From Tomocerus qinae (taxonomy: Eukaryota; Arthropoda; Collembola; Entomobryomorpha; Tomoceridae): a stretch of 64,000 nt of DNA. The stretch lies in contig CM034546.1 of assembly GCA_020055645.1 (NCBI GenBank), forward strand, positions 22,692,001 to 22,756,000, given 5' to 3'. The notes below the pieces were generated by a model. The model had not been told where the DNA came from, searched no databases, and worked only from the letters and a program-made list of their open reading frames with translations. The translations under genes were made by a program, and so were the position numbers. Of this stretch, positions 21,655-32,339 are shown one piece after another. The stretch's first letter is position 1, and each line of letters begins with the position of its first letter.

Positions 21655-22874
21655 ACAGTACAAAGGGAATCGACAAGATTGCTTTATAGAACGCCATTGT
21701 GTAGCTGTCTGTCTGTTTACCCAAATCTATTTGAATGTGAGTACATTAGAACCGGAGTAAAAACTTTGAATAATTTGGCCTTCGGATTAGAAAAACAAAG
21801 ACAATTAAGACTTTTCCAACAAATGGATAACGTTGGTCTTGAGGTCGTAGTCGTATAAACTATAAAACAGTATATACGTTTAAATGCAATTAACATATTT
21901 TGTTCAGGTTCGAACTTCGTCATCAGTTCATGAAAAACCCGAGTTTTTGAGCTATTGGGTTGGTTTTTGGGCAGCAAAATTAGCAAAAACCAGGGCTTTA
22001 CTTTAAAATGGCCAATTTAAAAAGCAAAGGATCAGAGCTCAAGATTAAAATACCCGTTATTCCAATTCCCCAATCAACGTAATAAAGAATGAACAAGTGA
22101 TAAAAATATTATTTACCAATCCAAAATATTAAGATATGCATCGTCTCGTTCAGAGTTCAGTTTTAGACGGCTAAAACTACATTTGCCCACCCACCCGGGT
22201 AAAAGGGGCAAAGTGGGTAGTGGGCAAAAGGGGCAAAAGTACCTAATATTCAAAATTTTGCGCCAATTTTCATATCCTTTAGTGTATCTATTAGCCCCAT
22301 TGTGACTTTTGCCCACTAGCCACCTATCAATTTACCCGCACACTAGCCACTTTTGCCCCCTAGCCACTACCCACCGGCTAGTTGAACTCTGTTCTCGTTA
22401 TCATCACAATGTACACAATCACAATGTGTATCAACCAAATTATCATGGTCACTACAATGAAAATATAGTTTGTTGCTTTATAGCGGCTATGGTAATTTGA
22501 TATGTCACATTGTAACGCTAAGCAGACGAATTTAGTTTGAATAAAGAAAAATAAAAATAGCAGTCTAGCGAAACACAGTATAATATTATGGCAGATGCTA
22601 CTCCAAAACCCAAAAGGCGGGATTTTTCCTTTTTCATGTCACTGTTTGTCGCAGATGAATGCTTTTTGGTGTTTTTATTTAAAATTTGGAATCTAACGTC
22701 GAAAATTAACAATTAAAAAAATCTTCAGTTTCCTAGCGCGTGCCGATTCCCTTTCTACATATGTGTTACCTACTACTGTGTATTAATATCCTCAAGGTTT
22801 ATTGCATCACATAACAAAGTACTTAAATTTATATTGTTTTCAAGCTCATTGTCTAGGATAGGACTGGGACTGAC
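21655..22874. other. Single-copy non-coding stretch with one inverted repeat
   Basis: No gene is supported. A ~260 bp imperfect inverted repeat at about 22143-22400 has arms with gttcagagttcag and gttgaactctgttc around inner arms rich in gggcaaaagggg / ccactagccac. It is probably a decayed MITE. Confidence 0.5.
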
Positions 22875-22882
22875 TATAAAAG
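22875..22882 (+). promoter_or_regulatory. TATA box of the small secreted peptide gene
   Basis: TATAAAAG lies 97 bp before the ATG at 22972, leaving a plausible ~60-70 bp 5' leader. Confidence 0.6.
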
Positions 22883-22971
22883 GATCAACTAATTCAAGAA
22901 GCTGCACTCTGCTTTCTCATTCCACTCATTTAACAATTCAATCGCTATACTGAGCATTACAGTCTTTGACA

Positions 22972-23230
22972 ATGAAAGTTTTCGTTTCAATCTGGGCAGT
23001 GCTCCTGGCTCTCCTTGCCATCCAGCAAGAAACTTTTGCTTACAGATATGACGGTATGATTGCGGAAGACCAAAATATTTATTTACCTCAAATAACTTCA
23101 GAAATAAATAATAAAGTGACAAATGTTGTAATTTTTCATAGGATATTATCCCCGATCTCATCCTTTCCAAAGAAAACGTTTTTTTCCTACAGTACCTTGC
23201 TTTCCAGGTATTTGTGGAAAAAGGAAATGA
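22972..23230 (+). CDS. Putative small secreted peptide precursor, two exons (neuropeptide-like)
   Basis: Exon 1 (22972-23053) encodes a strong signal peptide of 23 residues ending TFA, then YRYD. An 88 bp intron (23054-23141) has donor GTATGA and acceptor TTTTTCATAG, phase 1. Exon 2 (23142-23230) completes a 56-residue precursor. After the signal peptide comes a ~17-residue aromatic and basic spacer ending RKR, then a 12-residue segment with two cysteines four residues apart (C-x4-C), then GKRK and stop. Basic sites on both sides and a Gly before the second are what prohormone convertase and amidating enzymes use, so a disulfide-looped, C-terminally amidated peptide is predicted. The shape recalls arthropod CNMamide-type peptides, but the sequence is not that family as far as I can tell. 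An antimicrobial role is the other option. Without the intron the frame reads on for a less plausible 124 codons. A polyadenylation signal follows at 23404-23409. Confidence 0.6.
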
Positions 23231-23403
23231 AACATTGGAAATGCCTCTTCTCCACCTTTTGGCCCAAATTGAAAAATGCTTCATGGCATTTTTCAAAAAT
23301 TATCTTTAACAAGCCCGTCAAACAAAATATAAATTTGTAATTTTTCAAACTATTCTTCTTAACATTTGTAAATTGATAACTAAAATGACTAATTGAAATC
23401 CGA

Positions 23404-23409
23404 AATAAA
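23404..23409 (+). terminator. Polyadenylation signal AATAAA of the peptide gene
   Basis: AATAAA followed by a GT-rich stretch (atgtgtgttctt), about 175 bp after the stop codon. Confidence 0.5.
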
Positions 23410-23419
23410 ATGTGTGTTC

Positions 23420-24520
23420 TTATTAAACGATTGAAATTAATTTTATTTAGACTTAACTCATTGGAAATTATATTGTTTGTCAACTTTGTTATTACGACAT
23501 TCTCAAAGATAGGTTTACTGACATAGTGACTGTAGCACAGAAAAAAGTTATATGACTGAAAAACAATGCCACTCTTAGGCTTCCCGACGGTAATACTTAA
23601 TTTTTAATTATCTATCTTGTAGTTATATCAGTAAACAACATATACCCTGGTTTGCCACACCTTTATTCATTCGACGACTACTCCAAGAAATGGACTATAC
23701 TAATATGACTCACAAATACTTATATTAGTAGACACTGAAATTTCCCTGTACTTCAATAGGTTTGTAACCTGGTTGAACTATTCACGTCAAGACAGTTAAG
23801 TTTATATCATTTAAACGCATAAACCTGGAACTAGGTACATCAAATGAAGAAAGTTACAAAATGTATGAGGAAAAATGATGAAATACGTTGTAGAGAAGGC
23901 AAATCATTTAACTATGCTTTATAATGAAGTGTTGAATAGACTACTTATAATATGATGCCTGACTGCCTCAAATAGTAATCTGCGGTCATATAATTTAAGT
24001 TTAAATAAAATTCTCATTTTAAATATGCGTACATGTAGTTATAGGACTTCATTATGTCATGAAATGGTATTACACTCAAATGATACTTTCCACTGACTAC
24101 AAAGAGTAGTTATGCAACTGGAGGTGTTTAAAGACAACGAAATGAGTGTCGTCCTATTAGATACATACCTAGTATTTTAAATCTCATATCCTGATTATAA
24201 ATAGGAAACTTCTTTATACCTCGGTTAATGTAACCTGCGGTAATCAAGTATTAAAAAGTAACTCATAATTTATTTTGGGCTTTGGCTATACCCATTTTTA
24301 GTGCCTTTAAAAAACCTTTTCTATAAATAAGTAATTAAATTCCTTGTTAGCAACTTGGTTTTTCAAGTGCGTTTAGTTACTGTCTTGGAACTGATTGTGT
24401 ATCAAGTACCATTTTGTCTCATTGAAATAAGTATTTTTCATAGAATTGAGAGAGAGAGATACGACTTATATATTTTTTAAATTGTGACATATTGTGAAAA
24501 TATTTTGTTGAAATTATTAC
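23420..24520. other. Intergenic stretch before the Cys-loop gene, nothing seen
   Basis: AT-rich DNA with no coding frame, repeat unit or RNA gene that I can support. Confidence 0.45.
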
Positions 24521-25759
24521 ATGGACAGCAGAAAAATGTGTTTTCAATCAGGGAGTTTCTATATTTTACTATTTCAAACAGCATTTGCAGTAGCTGTTCA
24601 ACATGACCTCGGATCCAAAAGAGGTGTACAAGAAACCTTGGAAAAGTTGCTCAGTGGAAGCTACAACCCAAATATTCGGCCTAGCCCGGCTGCATCTGCA
24701 TACAATTCACCAACAATTGTCAAGACTAATCTCCTCGTAAAAAGTTTGGACTATATAGATGACATCAAAATGGAATACAGCGTACAGTTCCAATTTCGGC
24801 AAACTTGGCTTGACGATAGATTAAAATACAACGGTTCTGAACTGAACTTCCAAAATGCCCAAACAAAATATATAACTGTGGTAAACCGGGGAAGTATATG
24901 GGAACCACATATAGACTTTGTCAACTCTAAAGAGGGTTCCATAAAAACAATTTTAGCCCCTGACCACTTTATAAAAATATATACTACTGGTGAAGTTGAA
25001 TCCAGTTTCAGAGTGGCATTGAAATTGAGGTGCCCCATGAAATTGGACAATTACCCATTTGATATCCAAGTATGTCTAATAATTATAGAGTCATACTCTT
25101 CATCCATCAACGACCTGGAAATGGAATGGGAACAGAACTACCCAATACAATTTAGTGAAAATTTGTGCTTGCCCCATTTCCAATTACAGAAGGTTTTAAC
25201 TCCGGCTTGCACATCAAGAACTTTGACAGGAAATTACTCGTGTTTAAAAATTGAATTCCATTTCAAGAGACACATATCCTTCTCTCTCATACAAATTTAT
25301 ATCCCATGCTCTACTGTTGTTGCTATCTCATGGATCGGATTCTGGTTGGATAAACCACTACATCGAATTACTTTGGCATTCCCTAATTTACTCACTTTAG
25401 TAGGCCAGATTTACACTGTTAACCAAGCCACGCCATCCGTATCCTACATTCGATCATTGGATATTTTCACTTTGACTTGTGAGTTATTTGTTGTGGCAGC
25501 CCTGTTGGAGTCTTTTTTGGTCAGCCAACTGCAGAAATGGAATGATAAAAAGTGTTTACTACCACTAACTGGACACCCAGAAGAAAGCCGTTTAGAGTCA
25601 TCTATAGCTATGAAAGTGGATTTGTGGGCAAGATGCATTTTCCCCGCTACTTTTGTTATGTTTAATTTGATTTACTGGATGTATTACGTCGGAATCGGAG
25701 AGAATGATTTCCCATCTGCACAAGTTGGAAATCATTTGAACTTTACATGCGCCGAGTAG
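24521..25759 (+). CDS. Cys-loop ligand-gated ion channel subunit (GluCl/GlyR-like, divergent), intronless
   Basis: 412 residues. A hydrophobic leader lies within residues ~7-26. The ligand-binding region carries the Cys-loop at C171-C185 (C-x13-C, CPMKLDNYPFDIQVC). A second cysteine pair, C230/C241, is typical of glutamate- and glycine-gated chloride channels. Membrane segments: M1 ~252-272, M2 ~281-298, M3 ~310-334, a short intracellular loop, and M4 ~371-391. In M2 the usual PAR…TTLLT anion-channel motif reads PLHRITLAFPNLLTLVGQ, so the selectivity and pore properties are uncertain. It would sit in the plasma membrane as part of a pentamer. Absence of introns may mean origin by retroposition or a lineage-specific intronless expansion. 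The 3' end and flank are duplicated at 19702-21654. The first ATG is used; a second in-frame Met lies at residue 6. Confidence 0.85.
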   Translation: MDSRKMCFQSGSFYILLFQTAFAVAVQHDLGSKRGVQETLEKLLSGSYNPNIRPSPAASAYNSPTIVKTNLLVKSLDYIDDIKMEYSVQFQFRQTWLDDRLKYNGSELNFQNAQTKYITVVNRGSIWEPHIDFVNSKEGSIKTILAPDHFIKIYTTGEVESSFRVALKLRCPMKLDNYPFDIQVCLIIIESYSSSINDLEMEWEQNYPIQFSENLCLPHFQLQKVLTPACTSRTLTGNYSCLKIEFHFKRHISFSLIQIYIPCSTVVAISWIGFWLDKPLHRITLAFPNLLTLVGQIYTVNQATPSVSYIRSLDIFTLTCELFVVAALLESFLVSQLQKWNDKKCLLPLTGHPEESRLESSIAMKVDLWARCIFPATFVMFNLIYWMYYVGIGENDFPSAQVGNHLNFTCAE

Positions 25760-27410
25760 AAATGATTATTTGCAAATGACAGATAGTCCGTTAATTTACA
25801 TTTGTGTGCAACTGTATATTTTAGTAATTAATTAGCATTTACGTTTATAGCTGTCATTACAGCACTGCAAGTATGTAGAAATTTGGAGTAACTAATGAAA
25901 ATAAGACTTCATGCCGGTAGTTATTTTGGTTTTGTGGAGAAGTTGTATACAATTACAGTTACTCTCTAAAATAGTGGTGTACTAAAATAGTAAATCTAAA
26001 ATAGTAAAAGTACTAAATGTAGCCCATTCAAAATTCTTTCAAATACTGAGTAAAGTTTATTGTATATACACTTGTAGTTTCGTTTATGAGTATTAAAGAC
26101 GTGCATCATAAATGTCAAAATGAATGTATATCCTTTTGCACTTCAAACAGCACTTAATGGCTATTTTAGTGAGGTGTAATTATAGTCTAATAAGCAACTA
26201 AATGCATTACATCGAGAATGGCATATAAATTATGAAATGTCTGAACATACGTATACACATCTACACAATACATGCACTATATACTATATATATACTGTGT
26301 ATACTATACTATATATCTATAAATACTGCATTCACATTTGACAAGTTAAAATGATAATACATACATAATACTTAATCAACTAAACTGTAACCTAAAATCG
26401 GACTGGTTTCTAAATATTTCGCATTTTCTTGGGAAAATTTCCTAATCTCCTACTGTCGTGAAACAATTGTTGATTAAACACTAGAAATAAGCCAGTCCTC
26501 TATAGGGATAAAACAAAATAATTTTCGAATCGTAATAAAATAGTGTATCAAACTCAACATCATTTAACCAAGCAGTCAAATTATTTTAAATAAAAGCTTG
26601 AAGTCCTTCCATCAGCACACCTGATTTTCATAACAATATCATAAATTCTATATGTATTCTCACGAATCAAACCATAAAATCTGCTGGGTGTCTACTCTAG
26701 TCTTAGTATCTCTACAGCTTTCACTTGTTAGCGAATGCTATACCAAAAAAGGCACAAAAATGGGCATCTTTACTAGTAAAAAGGCAACCTCTTTCATGCC
26801 GTGATTTTGATATTAAAATATGAATGATAGTTGAAATTTTTATTTTGTTAGTTAATATGTACATGCCGGAATTTTTCTTTAAATTTATATATTGCAACTT
26901 CATTAAATACTGCAAAATACTTTTATACCATTATATCTGTGTAACAACTGTAAGCATTACAGATACTAAAAAATAGGATACGCATACTAATGAGTTTTGT
27001 AAAGTATATTACTTGTGCCATTTCATAAACAAATAATACAGAAAAAATATTGAAATTGGACTGTAATTAATATAACTTTTTGTCAAATATCTGACAAATG
27101 AAATATATTATTAATGTCATGAGAAATGAAAACTCCTTGAAGTTTTAAGTTTAAAACATCATTAGAGATCATGCATTTTTTATAAAACTCAATGACCAAG
27201 TGTAATAATAATATGTTATATTTGGTATTCGGACAACACATAATTTTTGTATCGAGTTGCATCAGAATTTATTTATTGATTACTGTGCATCTAACAATGG
27301 GTAATCAGAACACGTGTTTACTGGAGTTTGAAGCAAATAAAAAATATTTAACACAGTGGTAAACAAACTTCGTTAGTGAATTAATAGCGCTTTATAATCA
27401 TAAACATTGA
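25653..27410. repeat. Duplicate of the Cys-loop gene's 3' flank, copy 2 (parental position)
   Basis: Source-like copy of 19702-21654, still attached to the full gene. It lacks the hAT-like MITE. Beyond the stop at 25759 it is non-coding. At about 27411 it runs into module P. Confidence 0.9.
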
Positions 27411-27411
27411 A

Positions 27412-27780
27412 AAATATTTTCTTACGCAGCATTCTGATCGGGCACAGGATTTTTTTTCGAATACAGGCTTTCCTCCTGTATAAGTTAAAATTGGCTGCCG
27501 ATTTTATGTACAAGAGTTAGTTTTCCAAACTTACAGACGCAATAATTATAATTCAAACCTGGAATGTGTACTCAGCAAAAGCTATACATATCAAGGTAGG
27601 TTGACGGCTGGAAGCAGAGCCGCCGCCCGACTGCCTGCCCAGGAAGTAAAGGAAGGTTGGAACAAAATACAATATCCAGCTACACTAGTCTGAAAACACT
27701 CCGAAAGTCTCAAGTCGGCAAACGCAAATCAGAATAAAGTATGCACAGAGCATACTATAAACCTTAACTTCAAACAAAAA
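27412..27780. repeat. GC-richer module P, copy 2
   Basis: Diverged copy of 340-780 with the same order of landmarks (tacaggctt, aacttacagacg, acctggaatgtgtac, ggtaggttgacggct, GC island). Followed by DNA loosely colinear with 780-1320. Confidence 0.6.
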
Positions 27781-28289
27781 GAAAATGCATTAATTTCGGA
27801 ATAAATAATTTTTATTACAATTTTACAATCTTAAAATTAGCCAAACGAGTGAAAATGTGAATTACTAGATCTCTACTGTTGAGGGTACACATAATTTATT
27901 TTTTGAATAACTAAATAGTGCAAATTTTATTGGGAAGTGGGGAAATTGTATTTATAGTGGCAATTATAGGTTTGTGTCCTACTTAATGCAAACTTATATT
28001 ATAATCTGTGTCCAACAATAGCAAGAATGTATAAAAGATAAAAATTGATTTTGTTATATTTTGGTGCATGTCTGTCATTATCATTTATGTGATGCTAATA
28101 CCTAAGCGTACAACTTACAATAGAAAATTATACTAAATGCTATGAAATATTCATTTATATTATTTAAATTTTATGCTTCAATAATAATTATATGCAGTCC
28201 TAACCTCTTATTGCCCATTCTTCAAATATCTGTAAAACTATTTTTGAAGCTAAAACTGTAAAAATATTATTATTGGGATTTTGATTTAA
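27781..28289. other. Non-coding flank of the older unit
   Basis: AT-rich, loosely related to 800-1330. No gene seen. Confidence 0.4.
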
Positions 28290-28505
28290 GAAAGTTTCGT
28301 TAGAAAACTTCTTTCAATCAATAATTTTTTGTTTGCTTGGTCGATGCAAATTACATAATTACATCTTTTTCCGACTATGAATATAGCATTTAAGTGTATG
28401 GTAAGTAAAAAGTAAAAAACAAAGTCGCAGATTTTTTATCTTTTTTGACACGTTTTAAAACTTTAAATGTCTACAGTACGAGTAGTGTAATTACGGCTAT
28501 ACTAG
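28290..28505. repeat. Module Q, left part, interrupted by the solo LTR
   Basis: Related to 33065-33345 and 43104-43390 (agtttcgt…ttcaatcaataa…tttgtttg … actag). The right part resumes at 29809 with the motif agagttcaaaatgatttta. Confidence 0.7.
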
Positions 28506-29808
28506 TGTCATGTCCATTTCGGACATACATATGACCGACTTAGAGCATTGAGCAAACTCTGAAACATCGCTATTTAGGATCAGCATATCCGATAGCATCA
28601 TAATCCATGAAAATATCATACATGAGTTTTTATCTCGGAATGTCAACCATTTAGCATCACATACGTACCTACCGAAATGAGAGAATTCTCTTCTCATCTT
28701 TTACTCTTTATATGTTACCGACAACCGCTTTAAAGTGCCTACATGCGTGTGCAACAGAGCGTCACAGAACCAGTTATCACTGAGTGTAAGCTAGGTCAGT
28801 GATACCTAATTATTGCAGAGTTACACGCATATAGACTCTTGTATAGCCACACTCCTATGTATGAACAGGAGTGCAGAATAATGTGTTGCAGTGCATTGAG
28901 AAAGATAGCAATCTTTCTCAAGGCCGACTACTTCTTATTAAAGAGAAGAGTGTGGGCAATACATTAAGAGTAAAACGGAACTATTCCGTTAAGTTCTAAA
29001 AATAGAACTATTGTGAAATAATAGATGTCAAATAAGATAACACGACATGGTGTAATGCTGAGAATGTATTTCATCATTTAGTTAAGATGACACACCCAGA
29101 TCTAAGATAACAATACTTCTTAAGAATCTCGATGTAAAAGAAGTATTCTTAATTAACCGAATATTCTTTGTGAATCTAGATGTAAAAAGAATATTCTGGA
29201 ATAATTCGAAATGTAATATTCACCGGATATTGCATCAGCCGTTTTACCCTGATGTAAAGTCCACCGGATATTGCATCAGCTATAGATTAGTTTTTAGACC
29301 GGTTTTTATGTCCCGAATTTGGTATAAAAGGTGAGACAAATCTCACTGGAGAAGCAGTACGAGTAGTACTGGTACAGTACTCTAGACTGACGAGATTCTG
29401 CCAACGGACAGTAGACATAGGAAAGTTATCCGAATTCGGGTAATGAGTACAGGTTCGAACGTGCCGTCTACAGAACTCGTCAGGCCAGTCCCCTTTAACA
29501 TATAGACAGACTGGTTTAGATAGTTGAACACTCTCCTCAGTGATTGTTAATAAGCTGAGTGTTGAGTCTTAATTACATAAGTACATCACCCAGTTCGGAC
29601 TAGTGATTGTAAAGCCCGACTGGTTTAGTATAAGCACACAGCTGGCAACTCCACTTGTAAAGTTGCACGGCCCTTTCAAGACTGACAAACAAAAGTACAA
29701 TAAACAAGACTGAACCAAAATACCTGTTGTACGTGTTTAATTACTAAGACGTTATCCGTTTGCATGTATTATTCGGGTATTAACTCCAACCCGGGTACAG
29801 ACATAGCA
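28506..29808. mobile_element. Solo LTR of an LTR retrotransposon
   Basis: 1303 bp starting TGTCATGTCC and ending GACATAGCA, flanked by a 4 bp duplication CTAG (28502-28505, 29809-29812). Paralogous module Q copies near 33266 and 43312 have the uninterrupted site catactagagttc. Inside are a TATA-like ggtataaaagg near 29321, a late AATAAA near 29700, and a direct repeat caccggatattgcatcagc. No gag/pol sequence is present. Superfamily not determined (the 4 bp duplication is compatible with Gypsy or BEL). Confidence 0.8.
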
Positions 29809-29900
29809 CTAGAGTTCAAAATGATTTTATCTCATTTTCTTAACAGACAAGGAATGATATTATATTTAGTTTTACAAAGAGTAAAAGTCATTTAATCATT

Positions 29901-31409
29901 TCACTTACTATAGAAATTTTTAGTTTTAATAAGCTCTGTAGAATAGGAAATGGTGGTCGTGAAAATATTTGGAAAAGCGAAGAAACATCCACGAGTAGAA
30001 GCGACGCCACACAAATGTCGTTCATTGCCACTGCCACAGATAAGAGGAGATCCCAACGGCCGGTCGCAAGTTGATCCTCCTGAATAATTCTCAACGGCGC
30101 ACAACTGACCTCGGGTCAATTTTACATTTAAAATGTCATAGGAAGCTTGACATTGGGCATCATTAATGAATTTGTAATTTCGTCGCTCGCTTTTATCAGC
30201 TGAAGAAGAGTAAGACAATTCCACAGCAACTAAAACCATAATAGAAAAATACATAATATACTTAAAAGCACAGAATAAAAATAAAAAAGCTAAGTTTTAA
30301 AATATAACACATAATTGCTTTTTATAACGCATTTCATTTTTTGAAATCAACGACAAATATATTACACAATTTTAAACCAAAGGGAAAAATTTACAGAGAA
30401 GAATCGACTTACCTCTAGGTAAGATATGATTCTCCATTGGAAGTTTTGGATAGAAACCAATGTTAACTGGATCCCTTAGTTGGAAGATGACCAAGTCGTT
30501 CTTAAAAATGTCGTAAGTGAGGATCTGATAAGAAAGACTATTTCCACTGTCGTTTCTATAAGCGAAAAACTTTCTCTCTCCGGCCAACTTCAAAAGTTTC
30601 GTTGTCTTAGTATGAATGACAATAACGCCATTTATTCCACCGTTGTGGGCAATACAACTGGCAGAAGTTACGACTGCTTTGGGACCAACCAACGTACCGT
30701 CGCAATGATTTTTCTTGACAACTTTTCCCAAAATCCGTACGAGAAAATCTTCAGGATCTCCTTTAACGCCTCCAAGATTTAAGTTATTTTCCAAGTACTC
30801 AGGTTCTTGAATTGCTGCAAATATGAACATGGAAACGATGAAATGTGTAAGTTTCCAATATAAAATCGTTAGAAATGCATTTTTTGAAACAATTCAATTA
30901 AAATTTACGAAAAATAGAATGGAATTGGATTTTAGCTTACCTCCATTCGTCTTCATTTTAATACAGTTAACAAAATGAGAGACTCGGATGTATACAGAAG
31001 GGGCCCCATGGCAGAACTCGCATAGCTTGAAGGATGTTACTCCACAAAGAACGGGTCTATTGTTGTTAGAGACATCTGGACAAATTAACGGACCTCCACC
31101 GTGTGTATGTTTAGAATTTACAGAATCAAATCATACGGTCTTGGTTTCCCTTAAGTATGTAAAGGCTAAAGGCTTCTTCATTTTGACAGCAGAGAACGTT
31201 GCGACCTGGACTATTATACGGTTTGGTAGTGCAAGCTCTCGGACCATAATAGTCTTTTTGAAGAGGAAGTATGGAAGGGAGGGCCCGTATAGTGTTATAC
31301 AAGTTTTCTCTGGTCGTCCATTTGCATCTTCAATGCACGTAATTTGGCATCTTCCAAAAACCGTAACTACAAAGTGGCTAAGTAATAGAAAATGAAGAAG
31401 GTTCTTCAT
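29901..31409 (-). pseudogene. Decayed clip-protease paralogue with internal exons deleted
   Basis: The clip exon (about 31130-31409) keeps the signal peptide and CQITCIED…GRPEKTC start but is frame-shifted near its end. It is followed directly by the counterpart of exon 4 (to 30941). Exons 2 and 3, with catalytic His and Asp, are missing altogether. In the exon 4 counterpart the Ser motif reads GGGPL instead of GDSGGPL, a clean loss of the Asp and Ser codons. Exons 5 (30413-30814) and 6 (29901-30229) are open, with good splice sites (AGAG|GTAAGT and tttgcag). They encode the pseudoprotease domain with TSASC and CDRPLGSPL. If transcribed, only a clip plus partial inactive protease could be made. 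Confidence 0.8.
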
Positions 31410-31531
31410 TTTGCTCAAGTTTACCAAAAATCTGTTCTTAAATTTACTAAGGCAGTTGTTGCTCTTTCAAATCCCAAGTTACTTCAATGCTATAATAGTA
31501 TTAATTGATGAATAATACTTCAAAAATCATA

Positions 31532-31541
31532 TATTTATATA
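31532..31541 (-). promoter_or_regulatory. TATA box of the decayed clip-protease paralogue
   Basis: The minus strand reads ATATAAATAT at the position of the TATA box in A1 and A2, about 120 bp before the start codon. Confidence 0.5.
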
Positions 31542-31559
31542 GCTAGAGTTTCAAGATTC

Positions 31560-32339
31560 CAATCATCTATTAGCAACACTTGTGTTGAGTAAACGAGAAT
31601 TTTAATAATTTTTATGTAGCATATTTCAAGTTGGATTTTACGATTTATTGTATATAAACGATGTGTTTACTCTACTCTCATATCGTATATACAATATTAT
31701 TATTGCTAAAAACGCTAGGTAGATTAAAAAACAAAACAGCTTCAATTTTGAGTATGTACTCAAAGATGAGACGATACTAAGAAGATATGACGCAACCAAA
31801 GATTGCAACAAGTATGTCTATCATCACAAAGTTTTATCTGTAAAACTTTAATTGTTATATTTATTTTATGGTGGTATGATGTGATTAATCAATTATGAAT
31901 TGAAAGCAAAACAATACTCGCTATTTCAGCAAAAATCATTTAAAATTTCCTTATTGTTATTTTTAGCACACTTTTACTTCGTGCACAAATATTTTTTTGC
32001 TATATAAATAATCTTAGGGCTTAGGTGCGGTATGATTTTCTCAAAATCAGATTTTGTTTTGATTTGGCTTAAGAACAGATTTATTTTAGTAGTGGTTTCA
32101 AGGACAATAAAATTTGAAAACTTGAATGGTGCCTAAAGGCAAAAACAAATCATAAGAAAAATATGTAACTATGCTACAAATACAATTTATGTAATGCCGT
32201 CAGTACATACATAGTTGAATTTTAGTAATAAATCATTACAATCTATACTAGTCAATAAAATTCAATACATTTTATTGTAAATACACGCCTAAAACTTTTA
32301 ACGTGCATTTGGAACAGTACACGCTCTCACACTTCCCAT
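31560..32339. other. Non-coding, colinear with the A1 protease upstream region
   Basis: Up to about 31970 it resembles 6180-7400 without the hAT-like element. The rest has no match in the window. No gene seen. Confidence 0.5.

Noticed and set aside
21717..21986. 89-codon minus-strand frame
   Set aside because: No recognisable domain, hydrophobic leader or splice sites; compatible with chance.
29440..29480. tRNA-like T-loop motif ggttcgaac
   Set aside because: No acceptor stem, anticodon arm or D-loop can be placed around it. It lies within the solo LTR.
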